This document shows positions 1-10,351 of a DNA stretch of 64,000 nt, piece by piece. A program made the translations under genes and the position numbers. The first letter of the stretch is position 1. Each line of letters opens with the position of its first letter. The notes under the pieces were generated by a model. It was not told the origin of the DNA. It searched no databases and saw only the letters and a program-made list of their open reading frames with translations. The stretch is from Vreelandella halophila (lineage in GTDB: Bacteria; Pseudomonadota; Gammaproteobacteria; Pseudomonadales; Oleiphilaceae), in contig NZ_WMEX01000004.1 of assembly GCF_009856365.1 (NCBI RefSeq), positions 62,001 to 126,000 of the forward strand. Direction: 5' to 3'.

Positions 1-152
1 GGAACGGCTTCCCCGGGGTCAAGGATGATGCCTATGTCGGATGGTTCTTTGATGAAGACACTGATACAGAATCCCTTCTGGCTGCTATCGACCGCCGGTA
101 CGGTCCGTTGATGGCCGCCGTGACGATCACCGACACCACGGAGGCGGTGTGA
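1..152 (+). CDS. recC: RecC, exodeoxyribonuclease V gamma subunit (C-terminal end only)
   Basis: This is the last 49 codons of an open frame that enters from the left edge and stops at TGA 150-152. The visible peptide includes ESLLAAIDRRYGPL near its end, which resembles RecC C-termini. The main argument for recC is position: its stop overlaps the recB start (TGATG), the usual recC-recB-recD layout in many Gammaproteobacteria. RecC is the Chi-recognising scaffold of the RecBCD helicase-nuclease. Only the tail is seen, so identity rests mostly on context. Confidence 0.75.
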   Translation, partial: NGFPGVKDDAYVGWFFDEDTDTESLLAAIDRRYGPLMAAVTITDTTEAV

Positions 153-3100
153 TGCAGGAGCTGGACGTTACCCATCTGCCGCTGGAAGGCATACACCTGA
201 TCGAGGCCAGTGCGGGCACTGGCAAGACCTACAACATCACACGCCTCTATCTGCGCCTGCTGCTGGAGCGCGAACTGGAGGTGCAGCAGCTGCTGGTGAT
301 GACTTTCACACGTGCCGCCACCGCCGAGCTGAAGGGACGTCTGGCGGGCGAAATCCAGCGTGCCCATGATTACTGGGAGGAGCTGGAGGAGCCCTTCTAT
401 GTGGCGCTGCGGGCACGTTTCCCGGACACAGACCGGGTGAAGGCCCGCCTGCGCAACGCTGCCCTGCACATGGACGAGGCGGCCATCTACACCATTCACA
501 GTTTCTGTCGGCGAGCCCTGACGCAGGAAGCCTTTACCAGTGGCATAAGCTTTGAGGCGGCCATGGAAGTGGACAGCAGCGCACTGGTGCGTGAAGCGCT
601 GGAGGACTGGTACCGCCAGGAGGCACAGGGGCCGTATTTCCAGCAGCTTTACGCCTATCAGCCCACGCCCGACGCCTTCGCAAAGGTCTGGGAAGCCACC
701 ATCAAGGGCACCGAGACGCTTCCGGAACCGGAGGTGCCGGATCTGGCGACAGCCTGGCAGGGATTCCGCCGCCAGTGGCCGGAGGAACGGGAGGCCTTCG
801 CGGCGCTGAATGTTGCCGCCCGGAAAACGGCGGATACCAAGGCCCACTGGCAGGCCGTTCAGGAGGAGCTTGAGCGCCTCAGCGGTTGTGACTGGGATGG
901 CAGTATCCCGGACGTTTTCCAGGGCAGGTTCCTGAAGGAGGCGTTCAGCAGCGCGAAGAAACAACAGAGCATGCCCGCGCTGTATGAGCTCGCCAGCGGC
1001 ATGGCCGGCCTCCAGCGGGCGCGTGAGGCCTGGTGGGCCTGGAAGGGCGTGACCTTCGCGCGGGCGCACCTGGCCGCCAGTAAGGATCGGCTGGACCAGC
1101 TGGATTTCAGTGATCTGATCCGCCGCCTGAGTGAACAGCTGGCCTCGGAGGAGCGCGGACCGGCCCTGGCCCGGAGCCTGGGAGAACAGTTCCCGGTGGC
1201 ACTGGTGGATGAATTCCAGGATACGGACCCGGACCAGTACGCCATCCTCCAGGGGATCTACGGTGAGGCCAGGGAACAGGGCCGGATGCTGTGCATGATC
1301 GGCGACCCCAAACAGGCCATCTACGGTTTCCGTGGCGGGGATGTCTTTGCCTATCTCACCGCCCGCAATGACGCGGATCACCAGTGGGTCATGGGCGCCA
1401 ATTACCGCTCGGCGCCGGAAGTGATCCGGGGCTATAACCGGCTCTTCCATGGCGGGGCCGTCCCCGGGGATCCACGCGATGCCATCCCCCATGACCGGAT
1501 CTTCGGTTATGGCATCCAGTACCCGCCAGTCAGTGCCGGCAGGCCCGACCGGGAGCCGGTTCACGGACCGGCGGGACGGGCGGCTTTCCAGTGGGGGCTG
1601 CTGCCGGTTGCGGATGACATGGAAGGGCTCAGCAGCAAGGGCACCGGCTATACCAAGGAGGGGCGTCAACCCCTGGCGCAATGGACGGCCCGTGAAATCC
1701 TGAGGCTGTTGTCTGACGCAGAGGTTGATGGTGAAACCGTGGCCCCCGGGGATATCGCTGTCCTGGTCCGGGACCGCACGGAAGCCGCCCTCATGCAGGA
1801 AGCGCTGACCGCCCGGGGGCTGGATTCGGTCTACCTGAGTGCCCGGGACAATGTGCTGGAAAGCCCGGAATCCCTCGATCTGCTTCGGGCCCTGCGGGGC
1901 ATCCTGAACCTCGAGGATGACCGCCAGCTGATGGCGGCGCTGGCGACCATGCTGTTCGGTTACAGCACCCGGGAGCTGTTTGATCTGCGCAACAGCGAAC
2001 GGGACTGGGCCCGGCTTCTGGACGACGTTACGGCCCTGCGCGAGCGCTGGCACCGCAAGGGTTTCATGAGCATGGCGCTGCAGCTTGTTCAGTGGCGGGC
2101 ACGGCCGGAACCGCATCGGCATGAGCGCAGCCTCACCAACCTCATGCACCTGATGGAGCTGCTGCAGGAGGCCAGCCAGCAGCACCGCCAGCCCGAGGCG
2201 CTGCTGCACTGGTTTGAGCAGGCGCGCACGGACAGCACCGTCCAGAACACCGAACTCCGGCTGGAAAGCGACGGCCACCTGGTGCGGGTGGTGACCATGC
2301 ACGGAGCCAAGGGGCTGGAGTATCCCATCGTGTTCCTGCCGTTCGTCAGCTATGGCAAACAGGGCGGCCGCGGTCGGGATATGCTGGTGCGTTACCACGA
2401 TCCCCGTGACCACAGCACGCACCTGGCGCTGAACCCATCGGACGAACAGCTTGATCTTGCAGCGGAGGAGGAAGCAGCGGAGAGCATCCGTCTCCTTTAC
2501 GTGGCCGCCACGCGGGGCGAACGGCGGGTCTACATGCTGGCCGCGGCATTTGATCAGCTGGCGTCTTCGTCGCTGGCGCGCTGCCTTGGGGTCAGCAGTT
2601 TTGAGGCGCTGGAAGGTGCAGTACGGCAACAGTATGGCGAAGGAGCCTGTGGCGTACTGACAATCACCAGCACCGATGAGCCGGTGAGCAGTGCTCCGGC
2701 GCCGGCTTCCCATGACGGGCTGGCCGCGGCTGAGTTCCATGGACGTATTGAAAGGGACTGGTGGCTTTCCTCCTTCTCCGCGCTCACGCGCAATGCCCGC
2801 CACGGCGGCACCAGCGCCCGGGACCGCGATCAGGACGAACAGGAAGAGACCCAGCCCCATGCGGAAGCGGACAACATCCGCTTTTGCCTCCAGAAAGGTG
2901 CCGAAGCTGGCAACCTTCTGCACGACGTGCTGGAGTGGCTGGATTTCAGTAACCCGGACCTGGATGGGGTTCTGGACCAGGCCGAAAGGCGCTACCCGGG
3001 CCTGATGGCCCCTGCTGAAACCACACGTGAGCCGATCAAAGCCTGGCTGCGGGAGCTGCTGGCCGTAAAGCTGCCCAGCGGTGCAACCCTGGGAGCGTTG

Positions 3101-3598
3101 GCGCCGGAGAAGACCCTGCGGGAAAGCGAATTCTACTTTCCCATGAACGCGGATCAGCACCCACCCCTGGGCCGCATCCTGGCACGCCACAGAGGCGTTG
3201 ATGCTGCGGTCACGCTGCCACCACCGGCCAGCCTCAACGGCATGCTCCAGGGCTTTATCGACCTGGTCTACGAGTGGCAGGGGCGCTATTACATCGTGGA
3301 CTACAAGTCCAATCACCTGGGCAACGGCTTTGGCCATTACAACCCGGAGGCACTGACCGCCAATATGCGCGAGAGCTTCTACGACCTCCAGTACCTGCTC
3401 TATATGCTGGCACTCCACCGTTTCCTGCGGATCCGCATCCCGGACTACGATCCTGGGCAGCATCTCGGGGGCGTGCACTACCTTTACCTGCGTGGAATGG
3501 CGCCGGGCCGTGATACCGGTGTCCACGCACGGGAGCCGGATCTGAGCGCACTGCTCGCCCTGGATGCCCTTTTTGAGGGCCGGGAGGAGGCGGTATGA
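152..3598 (+). CDS. recB: RecB, exodeoxyribonuclease V beta subunit (helicase-nuclease)
   Basis: RecB is the 3'-5' helicase and the nuclease of RecBCD, which processes double-strand ends for RecA-dependent repair. The 1148-aa product is close to the usual ~1180 aa. It has a Walker A loop (SAGTGKT, residues 20-26), a UvrD-type Walker B (VDEFQDTD, about residue 355), a late helicase motif (TMHGAKGLEYPIVFLPF) and the C-terminal nuclease motif DYKSN near residue 1050. The start is ATG 152, overlapping the recC stop; a GTG lies just before it at 149. It ends in an ATGA overlap with recD, so the subunits are translationally coupled. Confidence 0.97.
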   Translation: MQELDVTHLPLEGIHLIEASAGTGKTYNITRLYLRLLLERELEVQQLLVMTFTRAATAELKGRLAGEIQRAHDYWEELEEPFYVALRARFPDTDRVKARLRNAALHMDEAAIYTIHSFCRRALTQEAFTSGISFEAAMEVDSSALVREALEDWYRQEAQGPYFQQLYAYQPTPDAFAKVWEATIKGTETLPEPEVPDLATAWQGFRRQWPEEREAFAALNVAARKTADTKAHWQAVQEELERLSGCDWDGSIPDVFQGRFLKEAFSSAKKQQSMPALYELASGMAGLQRAREAWWAWKGVTFARAHLAASKDRLDQLDFSDLIRRLSEQLASEERGPALARSLGEQFPVALVDEFQDTDPDQYAILQGIYGEAREQGRMLCMIGDPKQAIYGFRGGDVFAYLTARNDADHQWVMGANYRSAPEVIRGYNRLFHGGAVPGDPRDAIPHDRIFGYGIQYPPVSAGRPDREPVHGPAGRAAFQWGLLPVADDMEGLSSKGTGYTKEGRQPLAQWTAREILRLLSDAEVDGETVAPGDIAVLVRDRTEAALMQEALTARGLDSVYLSARDNVLESPESLDLLRALRGILNLEDDRQLMAALATMLFGYSTRELFDLRNSERDWARLLDDVTALRERWHRKGFMSMALQLVQWRARPEPHRHERSLTNLMHLMELLQEASQQHRQPEALLHWFEQARTDSTVQNTELRLESDGHLVRVVTMHGAKGLEYPIVFLPFVSYGKQGGRGRDMLVRYHDPRDHSTHLALNPSDEQLDLAAEEEAAESIRLLYVAATRGERRVYMLAAAFDQLASSSLARCLGVSSFEALEGAVRQQYGEGACGVLTITSTDEPVSSAPAPASHDGLAAAEFHGRIERDWWLSSFSALTRNARHGGTSARDRDQDEQEETQPHAEADNIRFCLQKGAEAGNLLHDVLEWLDFSNPDLDGVLDQAERRYPGLMAPAETTREPIKAWLRELLAVKLPSGATLGALAPEKTLRESEFYFPMNADQHPPLGRILARHRGVDAAVTLPPPASLNGMLQGFIDLVYEWQGRYYIVDYKSNHLGNGFGHYNPEALTANMRESFYDLQYLLYMLALHRFLRIRIPDYDPGQHLGGVHYLYLRGMAPGRDTGVHAREPDLSALLALDALFEGREEAV

Positions 3599-5421
3599 GC
3601 GCGGTTCTCAACCCGGTGCGGGAAGGCGAGGCCCCGGAAGCCATCGACCAGGCGCTGGCGGATGCGCTGTGCGAGTGGATTGGCTGCCGGGAGGACTGGT
3701 TCCGACATACCCTGATGGCCGTCAGCGAGGCACTGCAGGAGGGCCATACCTGCCTGCACCTGCCGTACTGGGCGGGTCAGACCCGCTGGCAGAGTGACAC
3801 CTTCCCGGGCATCCGGTTCCCGGAGCTGGCAGAGTGGCGTCAGGGCCTCTCGGCATTGGCGATCAGCCCGGATGATGATGCCCCCGTGGTGTTTGAGCGG
3901 GATCGTTTCTACCTGCGTCGTTACTGGCGTTTCGAGACCGAAGTGGCAGCGTCCATCCGCGAACGACTGGCGGTCACTGGCAGTGCGGATACGCCCAGCG
4001 CCCGGGCGACCCTTGAGCGGCTCTTCCCCGGTGAGGCAGGGCAAGCCGCGCCTGACTGGCAGAAGGTGGCCGCGGCTAACGCACTGTTCCAGCGTTTCAG
4101 TGTGATTGCCGGTGGGCCCGGCACCGGAAAAACGCATACGGTCACCCGGCTTCTGGCACTTCTGATCGAGATGTCCGCGTCCGGTGGGGAAATGCCCCGG
4201 GTGCACCTTGCGGCGCCCACCGGCAAGGCGGCCCAGCGCCTGGCCGAGTCCGTGGTGAAGGCACGCTCCGGACTGGCGTCGGATTTGGAACCCCGGGTTA
4301 TGGAGGCCATCCCCCAGGAGGCCACCACGCTGCACCGGTTGCTGGGCGTGATCCCGAACAGCCACCGATTCCGCCATAATGACGATAACCCGCTCAATGT
4401 GGACATACTGGTGGTGGATGAGATCTCCATGGTGGACCTGCCGCTGATGGCGCGGTTGTTCCGTGCACTGCCCCCGGAGTGCCGGGTGATCCTGCTGGGC
4501 GACGCCGACCAGCTGCCCTCGGTTGCCGCGGGGTCGGTGCTGGCGGACCTGGCACCCCGGGATGTAAAGGCCTACAGCCCCGAACGCTGCCAACAGCTCG
4601 CTGCCCTCGGCATTGAGCTTGACGCCGCCGACGACGGTTCGGGTGGTGTGGACTACCTGAGTTTCCTGAGGGAGAGCCGGCGGTTCGGTGGCAGCAGTGG
4701 TATCGGCCAGCTTGCCGCTGCTGCCATCAGCGGCCATGAGGAGGGTACTCTCAATGTTCTCCGGGGCGCTCACGAGGACGTGGTCTGGCAGGGCGGCGGT
4801 GAGCTGTCCGAACAGCTTGCTGCCTGGACGGAGCAGAACTACCGGCCCATCACGGAAGCGACCGACCTGAAGGAGGCCTTCGCGCGGCTGCAGGCCTTCC
4901 GGATCCTCTGTCCCGCCCGCGTTGGTCCCAATGGTGTCCAGTCAATCAATGAGCGTATTACCGCTGCGCTCAACCCGGAGCGGCAACGTTTCTTCCGCGG
5001 CCAGCCCATCATGATCACGCGCAACCATTACGGGCTTGGCCTCTACAATGGCGATATCGGCCTGATCTGGCCGGACAAGGCGGAGCGGGAAGGCGAGGCG
5101 CCCCCGCTGCTGGCCTGGTTCCCGGCTGAGGAGGGGTTTATTCCCATGGCGCCGGGGCGACTGCCCGACCATGAAACGGTCTACGCCATGACCATCCACA
5201 AGACACAGGGGTCGGAGTTTGATTCCGTGGCCCTGGTGCTGCCGGAGCGGCCGTCCGCGATTCTCAGCCGGGAGCTGATCTACACTGGGATTACCCGGGC
5301 CCGTTCCCGATTGATGGTCATCGGGGGTGAGGCCGTCTGGCGTGCCGGCATCAGCCAGGCCGTGGAGCGCCATTCCGGCCTCGGCGTGCGGCTCAGGGGT
5401 GACCCGTCCGAACACCGGTAA
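3595..5421 (+). CDS. recD: RecD, exodeoxyribonuclease V alpha subunit (5'-3' helicase)
   Basis: RecD is the fast 5'-3' helicase of RecBCD and also controls its nuclease activity at Chi. The product is 608 aa, the same length as E. coli RecD. Visible motifs are Walker [11 protein letters not shown] (about residue 173), Walker [10 protein letters not shown] (about 273), [12 protein letters not shown] near 530 and the UvrD-like end [11 protein letters not shown]. Its start overlaps the recB stop by 4 nt. It closes the recCBD operon; lldD begins 22 bp later without a clear terminator. Confidence 0.97.
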   Translation: MSAVLNPVREGEAPEAIDQALADALCEWIGCREDWFRHTLMAVSEALQEGHTCLHLPYWAGQTRWQSDTFPGIRFPELAEWRQGLSALAISPDDDAPVVFERDRFYLRRYWRFETEVAASIRERLAVTGSADTPSARATLERLFPGEAGQAAPDWQKVAAANALFQRFSVIAGGPGTGKTHTVTRLLALLIEMSASGGEMPRVHLAAPTGKAAQRLAESVVKARSGLASDLEPRVMEAIPQEATTLHRLLGVIPNSHRFRHNDDNPLNVDILVVDEISMVDLPLMARLFRALPPECRVILLGDADQLPSVAAGSVLADLAPRDVKAYSPERCQQLAALGIELDAADDGSGGVDYLSFLRESRRFGGSSGIGQLAAAAISGHEEGTLNVLRGAHEDVVWQGGGELSEQLAAWTEQNYRPITEATDLKEAFARLQAFRILCPARVGPNGVQSINERITAALNPERQRFFRGQPIMITRNHYGLGLYNGDIGLIWPDKAEREGEAPPLLAWFPAEEGFIPMAPGRLPDHETVYAMTIHKTQGSEFDSVALVLPERPSAILSRELIYTGITRARSRLMVIGGEAVWRAGISQAVERHSGLGVRLRGDPSEHR

Positions 5422-5443
5422 GCATGACAAGGACTGTATTCCC

Positions 5444-6583
5444 ATGATCATTTCCTCGACCCAGGATTACCGTGAGGCGGCACGCCGGCGGCTGCCGCCC
5501 TTCCTGTTCCACTACATCGATGGCGCCAGCTACGACGAATACACCCTGCAGCGCAATACCCAGGACCTGCGTGAGCTGTCACTGCGCCAGCGGGTGCTGC
5601 AGGAAGTCGGTGACGTCGACCTCTCAACCCGTCTTTTTGGTGAGGATCTGAGTCTGCCAGTGGCTCTGGCGCCAGTGGGGCTGACGGGCATGTATGCCCG
5701 GCGCGGCGAGGCCCAGGCCGCCCGGGCCTCGGCCGCAAAGGGGGTTCCCTTTACGCTGTCCACCGTGTCGGTGTGCCCGATCGAGGAGGTGCAGCAGGCC
5801 TCGGATCGGGCACTCTGGTTCCAGCTTTACGTGCTCCGGGACCGCGGCTTCATGAAGAACGTGCTGGAACGGGCCTGGGAGGCCGGTGTGCGGACCCTGG
5901 TGTTCACCGTGGACATGCCTGTGCCCGGCGCCCGTTACCGCGATGCCCATTCCGGCATGTCCGGCCCGTACTCAGGGGCCCGCCGTATGCTGCAGGCCGC
6001 CACCCATCCCGCCTGGGCCTGGCATGTGGGGGTTCGTGGGCGCCCCCATGATCTGGGCAATGTCTCCGCCTATCTCGGTGAGACGATCAGCCTCGAGGAC
6101 TATGTGGGCTGGCTCGGCAGGAACTTTGATCCGTCCATCGGCTGGAAGGATCTTGAGTGGATCCGCGAGTTCTGGAAGGGCTCCATGGTGATCAAGGGCA
6201 TCCTGGATCCCGAGGACGCCCGGGATGCGGTGCGGTTCGGCGCCGACGGCATTGTCGTCTCCAACCATGGCGGCCGCCAGCTCGACGGTGCCCTGTCCAG
6301 CGCCCGCGCCATGCCGATGATCGCGGATGCGGTCGGGGATGAGCTCACGCTGCTGGCGGATTCCGGTATCCGATCCGGACTGGATGTGGTGCGCATGCTT
6401 GCCCAGGGGGCTGACGGTGTTCTGCTCGGCCGAGCCTATATCTATGCGCTGGCGGCGGCGGGAGAGCAGGGCGTTGCCCACCTTCTGGGGCTCATAGAGA
6501 GTGAGATGCGTGTGGCGATGACGCTGACCGGTGCCAGGTCCATCGGGGATATTTCCCGGGACAGTCTGGTGTCGTCACCCTGA
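5444..6583 (+). CDS. lldD: L-lactate dehydrogenase, FMN-dependent (quinone-linked)
   Basis: This enzyme oxidises L-lactate to pyruvate at the inner membrane and passes electrons to the quinone pool. The 379-aa sequence tracks E. coli LldD closely from its first residues (MIIS..DYR.AA) to the end. It contains the flavin/substrate Tyr24 (FHYIDG), the PVALAPVGL barrel strand and the catalytic His in NHGGRQLDG at about residue 275. I chose ATG 5444 because the longer frame back to 5327 would run inside recD. No lldP or lldR is adjacent; the gene sits alone after recD. Confidence 0.95.
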   Translation: MIISSTQDYREAARRRLPPFLFHYIDGASYDEYTLQRNTQDLRELSLRQRVLQEVGDVDLSTRLFGEDLSLPVALAPVGLTGMYARRGEAQAARASAAKGVPFTLSTVSVCPIEEVQQASDRALWFQLYVLRDRGFMKNVLERAWEAGVRTLVFTVDMPVPGARYRDAHSGMSGPYSGARRMLQAATHPAWAWHVGVRGRPHDLGNVSAYLGETISLEDYVGWLGRNFDPSIGWKDLEWIREFWKGSMVIKGILDPEDARDAVRFGADGIVVSNHGGRQLDGALSSARAMPMIADAVGDELTLLADSGIRSGLDVVRMLAQGADGVLLGRAYIYALAAAGEQGVAHLLGLIESEMRVAMTLTGARSIGDISRDSLVSSP

Positions 6584-6603
6584 TCAATTGCGGCTTAAGC
6601 CCA

Positions 6604-6632
6604 TGACGCCCGCAAACCAGACGGGGTATCAT
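6604..6632 (+). promoter_or_regulatory. Candidate sigma70 promoter for trpB2
   Basis: TATCAT at 6627-6632 lies 33 bp before the trpB2 ATG. A weak -35 (TGACGC, 6604-6609) is 17 bp upstream of it. The spacing is good but the -35 match is poor, so this is a suggestion only. Confidence 0.35.
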
Positions 6633-6664
6633 AGCGCCGTTTTTCCATTGACTCGGGACCTGCA

Positions 6665-8017
6665 ATGACCACCAAGTTCCTGCTCGACGAAAGCCGCATT
6701 CCCACCCATTGGTACAACCTCCAGGCGGATCTGCCGGAGCCGTTGCCGCCCGTGCTCAATCCGGCAACCCATGAGCCGGTGACGCCAGCGGATCTGGAGC
6801 CGCTGTTTCCTGCGTCGCTGATTGAGCAGGAGGTAACCACAGAGCGGGAGGTGCCGATCCCTGAGCCGGTCAGGGACGTTTACCGTCAATGGCGGCCCGC
6901 GCCCCTGTATCGTGCCCATGCTCTGGAAAAGGCGCTGGGAACCCCGGCGAAGATCTACTACAAGTACGAGGGCGTGAGCCCTGCCGGCAGCCACAAGCCC
7001 AACAGCGCCATACCCCAGGCCTTTTTCAACCGCGAGGCGGGTATCCGCCGTCTCACCACGGAGACCGGGGCGGGGCAGTGGGGCACCTCGCTGGCCTACG
7101 CCGGTGCGCTCATGGATATGGACGTGCAGGTCTTCCAGGTGCGGGTTTCCTACGATCAGAAACCCTATCGGCGGGCAGTCATGGAAACCTACGGGGCGCG
7201 CTGTATTGCCTCTCCGTCGAATGAGACTGAGTTCGGCCGCAGCGTACTCGCGGACAATCCGGACCATACCGGTAGCCTAGGTATCGCCATCTCCGAGGCG
7301 GTGGAGCTGGCAGCCCAGGATCCAGGCACCAAGTACGCGCTGGGCTCGGTGCTGAACCATGTCCTGCTGCACCAGACGGTGATCGGCCAGGAAACCATGG
7401 AGCAGATGGCCATGGCCGGGGATTCGCCCGATGTGATTGTGGGCTGCACCGGTGGCGGCTCCAACTTTGCCGGTTTTGCCTTCCCGTTCATCGGCCAGTC
7501 ACTGCGTGGTGGTGAAAGCCCGCGTGTGGTTGCCGTGGAACCCTCATCATGCCCGACACTGACCCGTGGCCAGTACGCCTATGATTATGGTGATACGGCG
7601 AAGATGACCCCGCTGACGCGCATGCACACCCTGGGGTCAGGCTTTACGCCGCCCGGTTTCCACGCCGGCGGGCTGCGCTATCACGGCATGGCGCCGCTGG
7701 TTTCGCACGCTAAACAGCTGGGCCTGTTCGAGGCGGTTGCCTATCCCCAGAAGGCCTGTTTCGAGGCAGGGATTCTGTTCGCGCGTAATGAGGGGATTGT
7801 GCCGGCGCCGGAAGCGAACCACGCGGTGCGGGGTGCCATCGACGAGGCTATCCGCTGTCGGGAAGAGGGCAGAGCCGAGACCATCCTGTTCAACCTGTGC
7901 GGCCACGGGCACTTTGATATGGCGGCTTACACGTCCTATTTCGCAGGCGAGCTCAGCGACCATGAGTACAGCGATGGGGAACTCGCCATGGCCCTTTCGG
8001 GTCTGCCGTCCGTCTGA
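6665..8017 (+). CDS. trpB: TrpB2-type tryptophan synthase beta chain
   Basis: This PLP enzyme joins indole (or a related nucleophile) and serine to give tryptophan. The 450-aa length and the extended N-terminus starting FLLDESRIPTHWYNLQADLP are typical of the TrpB2 class, which usually acts without TrpA. The PLP lysine is K111 in SPAGSHKPNSA, and the phosphate-binding loop is CTGGGSNFAGF near residue 260. No trpA is adjacent, consistent with a stand-alone TrpB2 that salvages indole. The neighbour lldD is unrelated, and the gene has its own short upstream gap. Confidence 0.93.
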   Translation: MTTKFLLDESRIPTHWYNLQADLPEPLPPVLNPATHEPVTPADLEPLFPASLIEQEVTTEREVPIPEPVRDVYRQWRPAPLYRAHALEKALGTPAKIYYKYEGVSPAGSHKPNSAIPQAFFNREAGIRRLTTETGAGQWGTSLAYAGALMDMDVQVFQVRVSYDQKPYRRAVMETYGARCIASPSNETEFGRSVLADNPDHTGSLGIAISEAVELAAQDPGTKYALGSVLNHVLLHQTVIGQETMEQMAMAGDSPDVIVGCTGGGSNFAGFAFPFIGQSLRGGESPRVVAVEPSSCPTLTRGQYAYDYGDTAKMTPLTRMHTLGSGFTPPGFHAGGLRYHGMAPLVSHAKQLGLFEAVAYPQKACFEAGILFARNEGIVPAPEANHAVRGAIDEAIRCREEGRAETILFNLCGHGHFDMAAYTSYFAGELSDHEYSDGELAMALSGLPSV

Positions 8018-8103
8018 ACGGCAGTTCCAGGGCAGCTCAGCGGTTGTTGCTCGGTCCGCAGGTTTTGATGCCAATGGGGCGACGGGGCGATGAGCGCAAC
8101 CAG

Positions 8104-8122
8104 CCCTCAGAGTGTCTGAGGG
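8104..8122. terminator. Perfect 8-bp hairpin between trpB2 and dps
   Basis: CCCTCAGA-GTG-TCTGAGGG is a perfect inverted repeat in the 180-bp gap between two convergent genes. It has no U-run on either side, so it is at best a weak or factor-assisted terminator. Nothing else is recognised in this gap. Confidence 0.35.
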
Positions 8123-8197
8123 CCTGGAAATAACAGGGCTACCAGAACAAGGAACAATCTCCCTGTTCATGGGATGTGCGATTCGGTGGCAGCGTGG

Positions 8198-8671
8198 CTA
8201 TTCCCCCAGGAAGCTGCTGTACATCCAGGCGGTTTTCTCCTGTTCAGTGATGTAGTCACTCATCAGTGAGTTGGTACCCTCATCGCTGGCCTCTCCGGAG
8301 GCTTCCAGGATGTCCCGTTCCAGCTTGATGAGCACAGAAAGCCCGTCGAGGATCTCCTTCACGCACTGGTGCCCGTCGGTTACGTTCGTCCGTTCTGGAA
8401 TCCGGGACAGGTTCATGTACTCCGAGTAGGCGTGAATCGGGCGGTAGCCGAGAGTCAGGATGCGCTCAGCGATCTCATCCACCTTGAGGAGCAAATCCGT
8501 GTAGAGTTCCTCGAACTTGGTGTGCAGTTCGAAGAATTTATCGCCTTTGATGTTCCAGTGATAGCCGCGGACGTTCATGTAGAAGATCTGGTAGTGGGCC
8601 AGCAGTTCGTTCAGCTGGTCAGCCAGGCCCTGAGCCTTGCTTTCTTCAATGCCTATGCGGTTGGTCGACAT
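8198..8671 (-). CDS. dps: Dps, DNA-binding ferritin-like protein from starved cells
   Basis: Dps forms 12-mers that oxidise and store iron with peroxide and shield DNA. The 157-aa sequence keeps the ferroxidase ligands with family spacing: H38 (GYHWNIKG), H50, D65 and E69. The start ATG has a clear AAGGAG ribosome-binding site 7 nt upstream. An AT-rich segment (TAATATTAT, 8696-8704) upstream may hold the -10. It lies 105 bp downstream of the tyrosine ammonia-lyase gene on the same strand, but the gap suggests separate transcription. Confidence 0.95.
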   Translation of the reverse strand: MSTNRIGIEESKAQGLADQLNELLAHYQIFYMNVRGYHWNIKGDKFFELHTKFEELYTDLLLKVDEIAERILTLGYRPIHAYSEYMNLSRIPERTNVTDGHQCVKEILDGLSVLIKLERDILEASGEASDEGTNSLMSDYITEQEKTAWMYSSFLGE

Positions 8672-8776
8672 GGGTGCTCCTTGGTTTTCTTGTTCATAAT
8701 ATTACGCCTCATTGGAATAATGGTGTCTGGGCATCTCGTGTTCAACCACCAGGAAGCATTAAATGGATAGGCGTTT

Positions 8777-10351
8777 TCAATCCACCTGATTGCTCAACGC
8801 CAGGTGGGCCGGTAGCGTCCATGGGCACCGCATGGCGTCGGCTGTTTTTTCAATGTCTTCAGACAGCGCCCGGTCGGAGGTGAGCAAGGGGGAATGGGCA
8901 CGGACCCATACCATCATCTGCGCTGTTGCCTGGGAACGCAGATCAGGCTCCGCACGCAGCTCAAGGGCCTGGACCGCCATCAGGGCATCGATCGCCAGAA
9001 GCCGGTAGAGCAGGGCCAGCAGGTGATGCGTTCTGCGCGCCCCGATGGTTCCCATGGTCACCACATCCTGGTTGTCGCCGTTGGTCGGGATGGACTGGAT
9101 CGAAGCGGGTGCCGCCTGGGTGCGCATCTCCGCTAGCAGGGCGCTTGCCGTAACCTGTGCTCCCATGAATCCGCTGTTCAGTCCCGTTTCCGAGCCCGTC
9201 AGGAAAGCGGGCAGGTCCTGGTTCAGACGGGGGTTGGCCAGGCGGGCAATGCGCCGCTCCGCGTGGACCGCCAGCGTGATGACGGCGTTGGCCAACGCAT
9301 CCGAGGCCAGGGCTACGTGCTGGCCGTAGAAGTTGCCGCCATGAAGTGCCTGATCGAAAGTGTCCGGGAGGACAGGGTTGTCGGTCACACTATTGAGTTC
9401 CGTGGTCACGGTCTGCGTATGCCAATCAATCTGGTCCGCAACAGCCCCAAGAAGCTGGGGCGCACAACGGAGACTGTAGGGATCCTGAATGGGCGCACTG
9501 AGCTGGTGCAGGGCGTCTGTTGAGACCTGGCCCTCATCGGTCATTGCATCAGGTGGGGCATCATCCAGAATGGCCAGCCAACGATGCAACTTCTTTTGGC
9601 CCGGATGTGGCCGCAGTTCGCCAAAGGCACTGTGCCAGGCCTCACGGCGTCCACGCAGAGCCTGGGCGTGAGCCACGGTGATCAGGGTGCTCCAGCGCAG
9701 GGCTCGTTCCGCCAGACGGTCATTGAGTGCGGCAATACCCGTCATGGCGGAGGTGCCATTGACCAGGGCAATGGCATCTTTACCGGCGGGTTCCAGCGGT
9801 TTCAGTCCCAGGCGTTCAAGAACTTCCGCCGCAGGTTCAGCCCCGCCGTTAGCGTGCCGGATCCACCCTTTGCCCATGAGAGCTCCGGCGATGTGGGCCA
9901 ATGGGGTCAGATCACCGCTTGCGCCAACAGTACCCATGGCGGGAACGACCGGAAGCGCGCCTGCGTTAAGGCAGCGCAGAAGCTGATTGAGGGCGGATGG
10001 AGAAATGCCGGAGGCGCCCAGGCCGAGGGCACTGATGCGCGCCGCCATGGTGGCACGCGTCTGCTCCTGAGAGAGGGGCTCTCCCACGCCAGCACTGAGG
10101 TGGGCAATAAGATTCCGTTGAAGGGCCTCGCTGTAGTCACCGCCTACAAGGGTATCCGCCAGGGGCCCGTAGCCTGTGGTTACACCATAGATGAGGCGCT
10201 GTTCTTCCAGGTAACGGCTGAGCCGTTCGTGGCTCTTGCCGATCCGGTGCCAGGCGTTTTCACCGAGAGACAGCGCTTCCCCAAGCGCGATGCGCTCCAC
10301 GTCCTCGGTGGTTGTGCCATGCCCCGGCCAATGAATTCCGTCACCAGTCAC
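8777..10351 (-). CDS. tal: Tyrosine ammonia-lyase (p-coumarate synthesis for PYP)
   Basis: This enzyme deaminates L-tyrosine to p-coumaric acid, the precursor of the PYP chromophore. The 524-aa protein belongs to the MIO aromatic amino acid lyase family. Ala144-Ser145-Gly146 in GTVGASGDLTPLAH forms the MIO cofactor, and Y55 (IYGVTTGYG) is the catalytic Tyr. The substrate selector is His84-Leu85 (LIAHLSAGVG). In the Rhodobacter sphaeroides enzyme the matching His favours tyrosine, whereas PAL and HAL carry other residues. The GTG start at 10351 lies 11 nt inside the ligase gene, so translation is coupled. HAL-type histidase is the alternative; the His-Leu pair and the operon argue against it. 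Confidence 0.93.
   Translation of the reverse strand: MTGDGIHWPGHGTTTEDVERIALGEALSLGENAWHRIGKSHERLSRYLEEQRLIYGVTTGYGPLADTLVGGDYSEALQRNLIAHLSAGVGEPLSQEQTRATMAARISALGLGASGISPSALNQLLRCLNAGALPVVPAMGTVGASGDLTPLAHIAGALMGKGWIRHANGGAEPAAEVLERLGLKPLEPAGKDAIALVNGTSAMTGIAALNDRLAERALRWSTLITVAHAQALRGRREAWHSAFGELRPHPGQKKLHRWLAILDDAPPDAMTDEGQVSTDALHQLSAPIQDPYSLRCAPQLLGAVADQIDWHTQTVTTELNSVTDNPVLPDTFDQALHGGNFYGQHVALASDALANAVITLAVHAERRIARLANPRLNQDLPAFLTGSETGLNSGFMGAQVTASALLAEMRTQAAPASIQSIPTNGDNQDVVTMGTIGARRTHHLLALLYRLLAIDALMAVQALELRAEPDLRSQATAQMMVWVRAHSPLLTSDRALSEDIEKTADAMRCPWTLPAHLALSNQVD

Noticed and set aside
32-3526. 1164-codon open frame antisense to recB
   Set aside because: It mirrors recB, which has clear motifs throughout. 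GC-rich codon use leaves the opposite frame open, and the translated product shows no recognisable domain or plausible composition.
8104-8122. Riboswitch or attenuator after trpB2
   Set aside because: Only a simple 8-bp hairpin between convergent genes; no aptamer-like structure or leader position.
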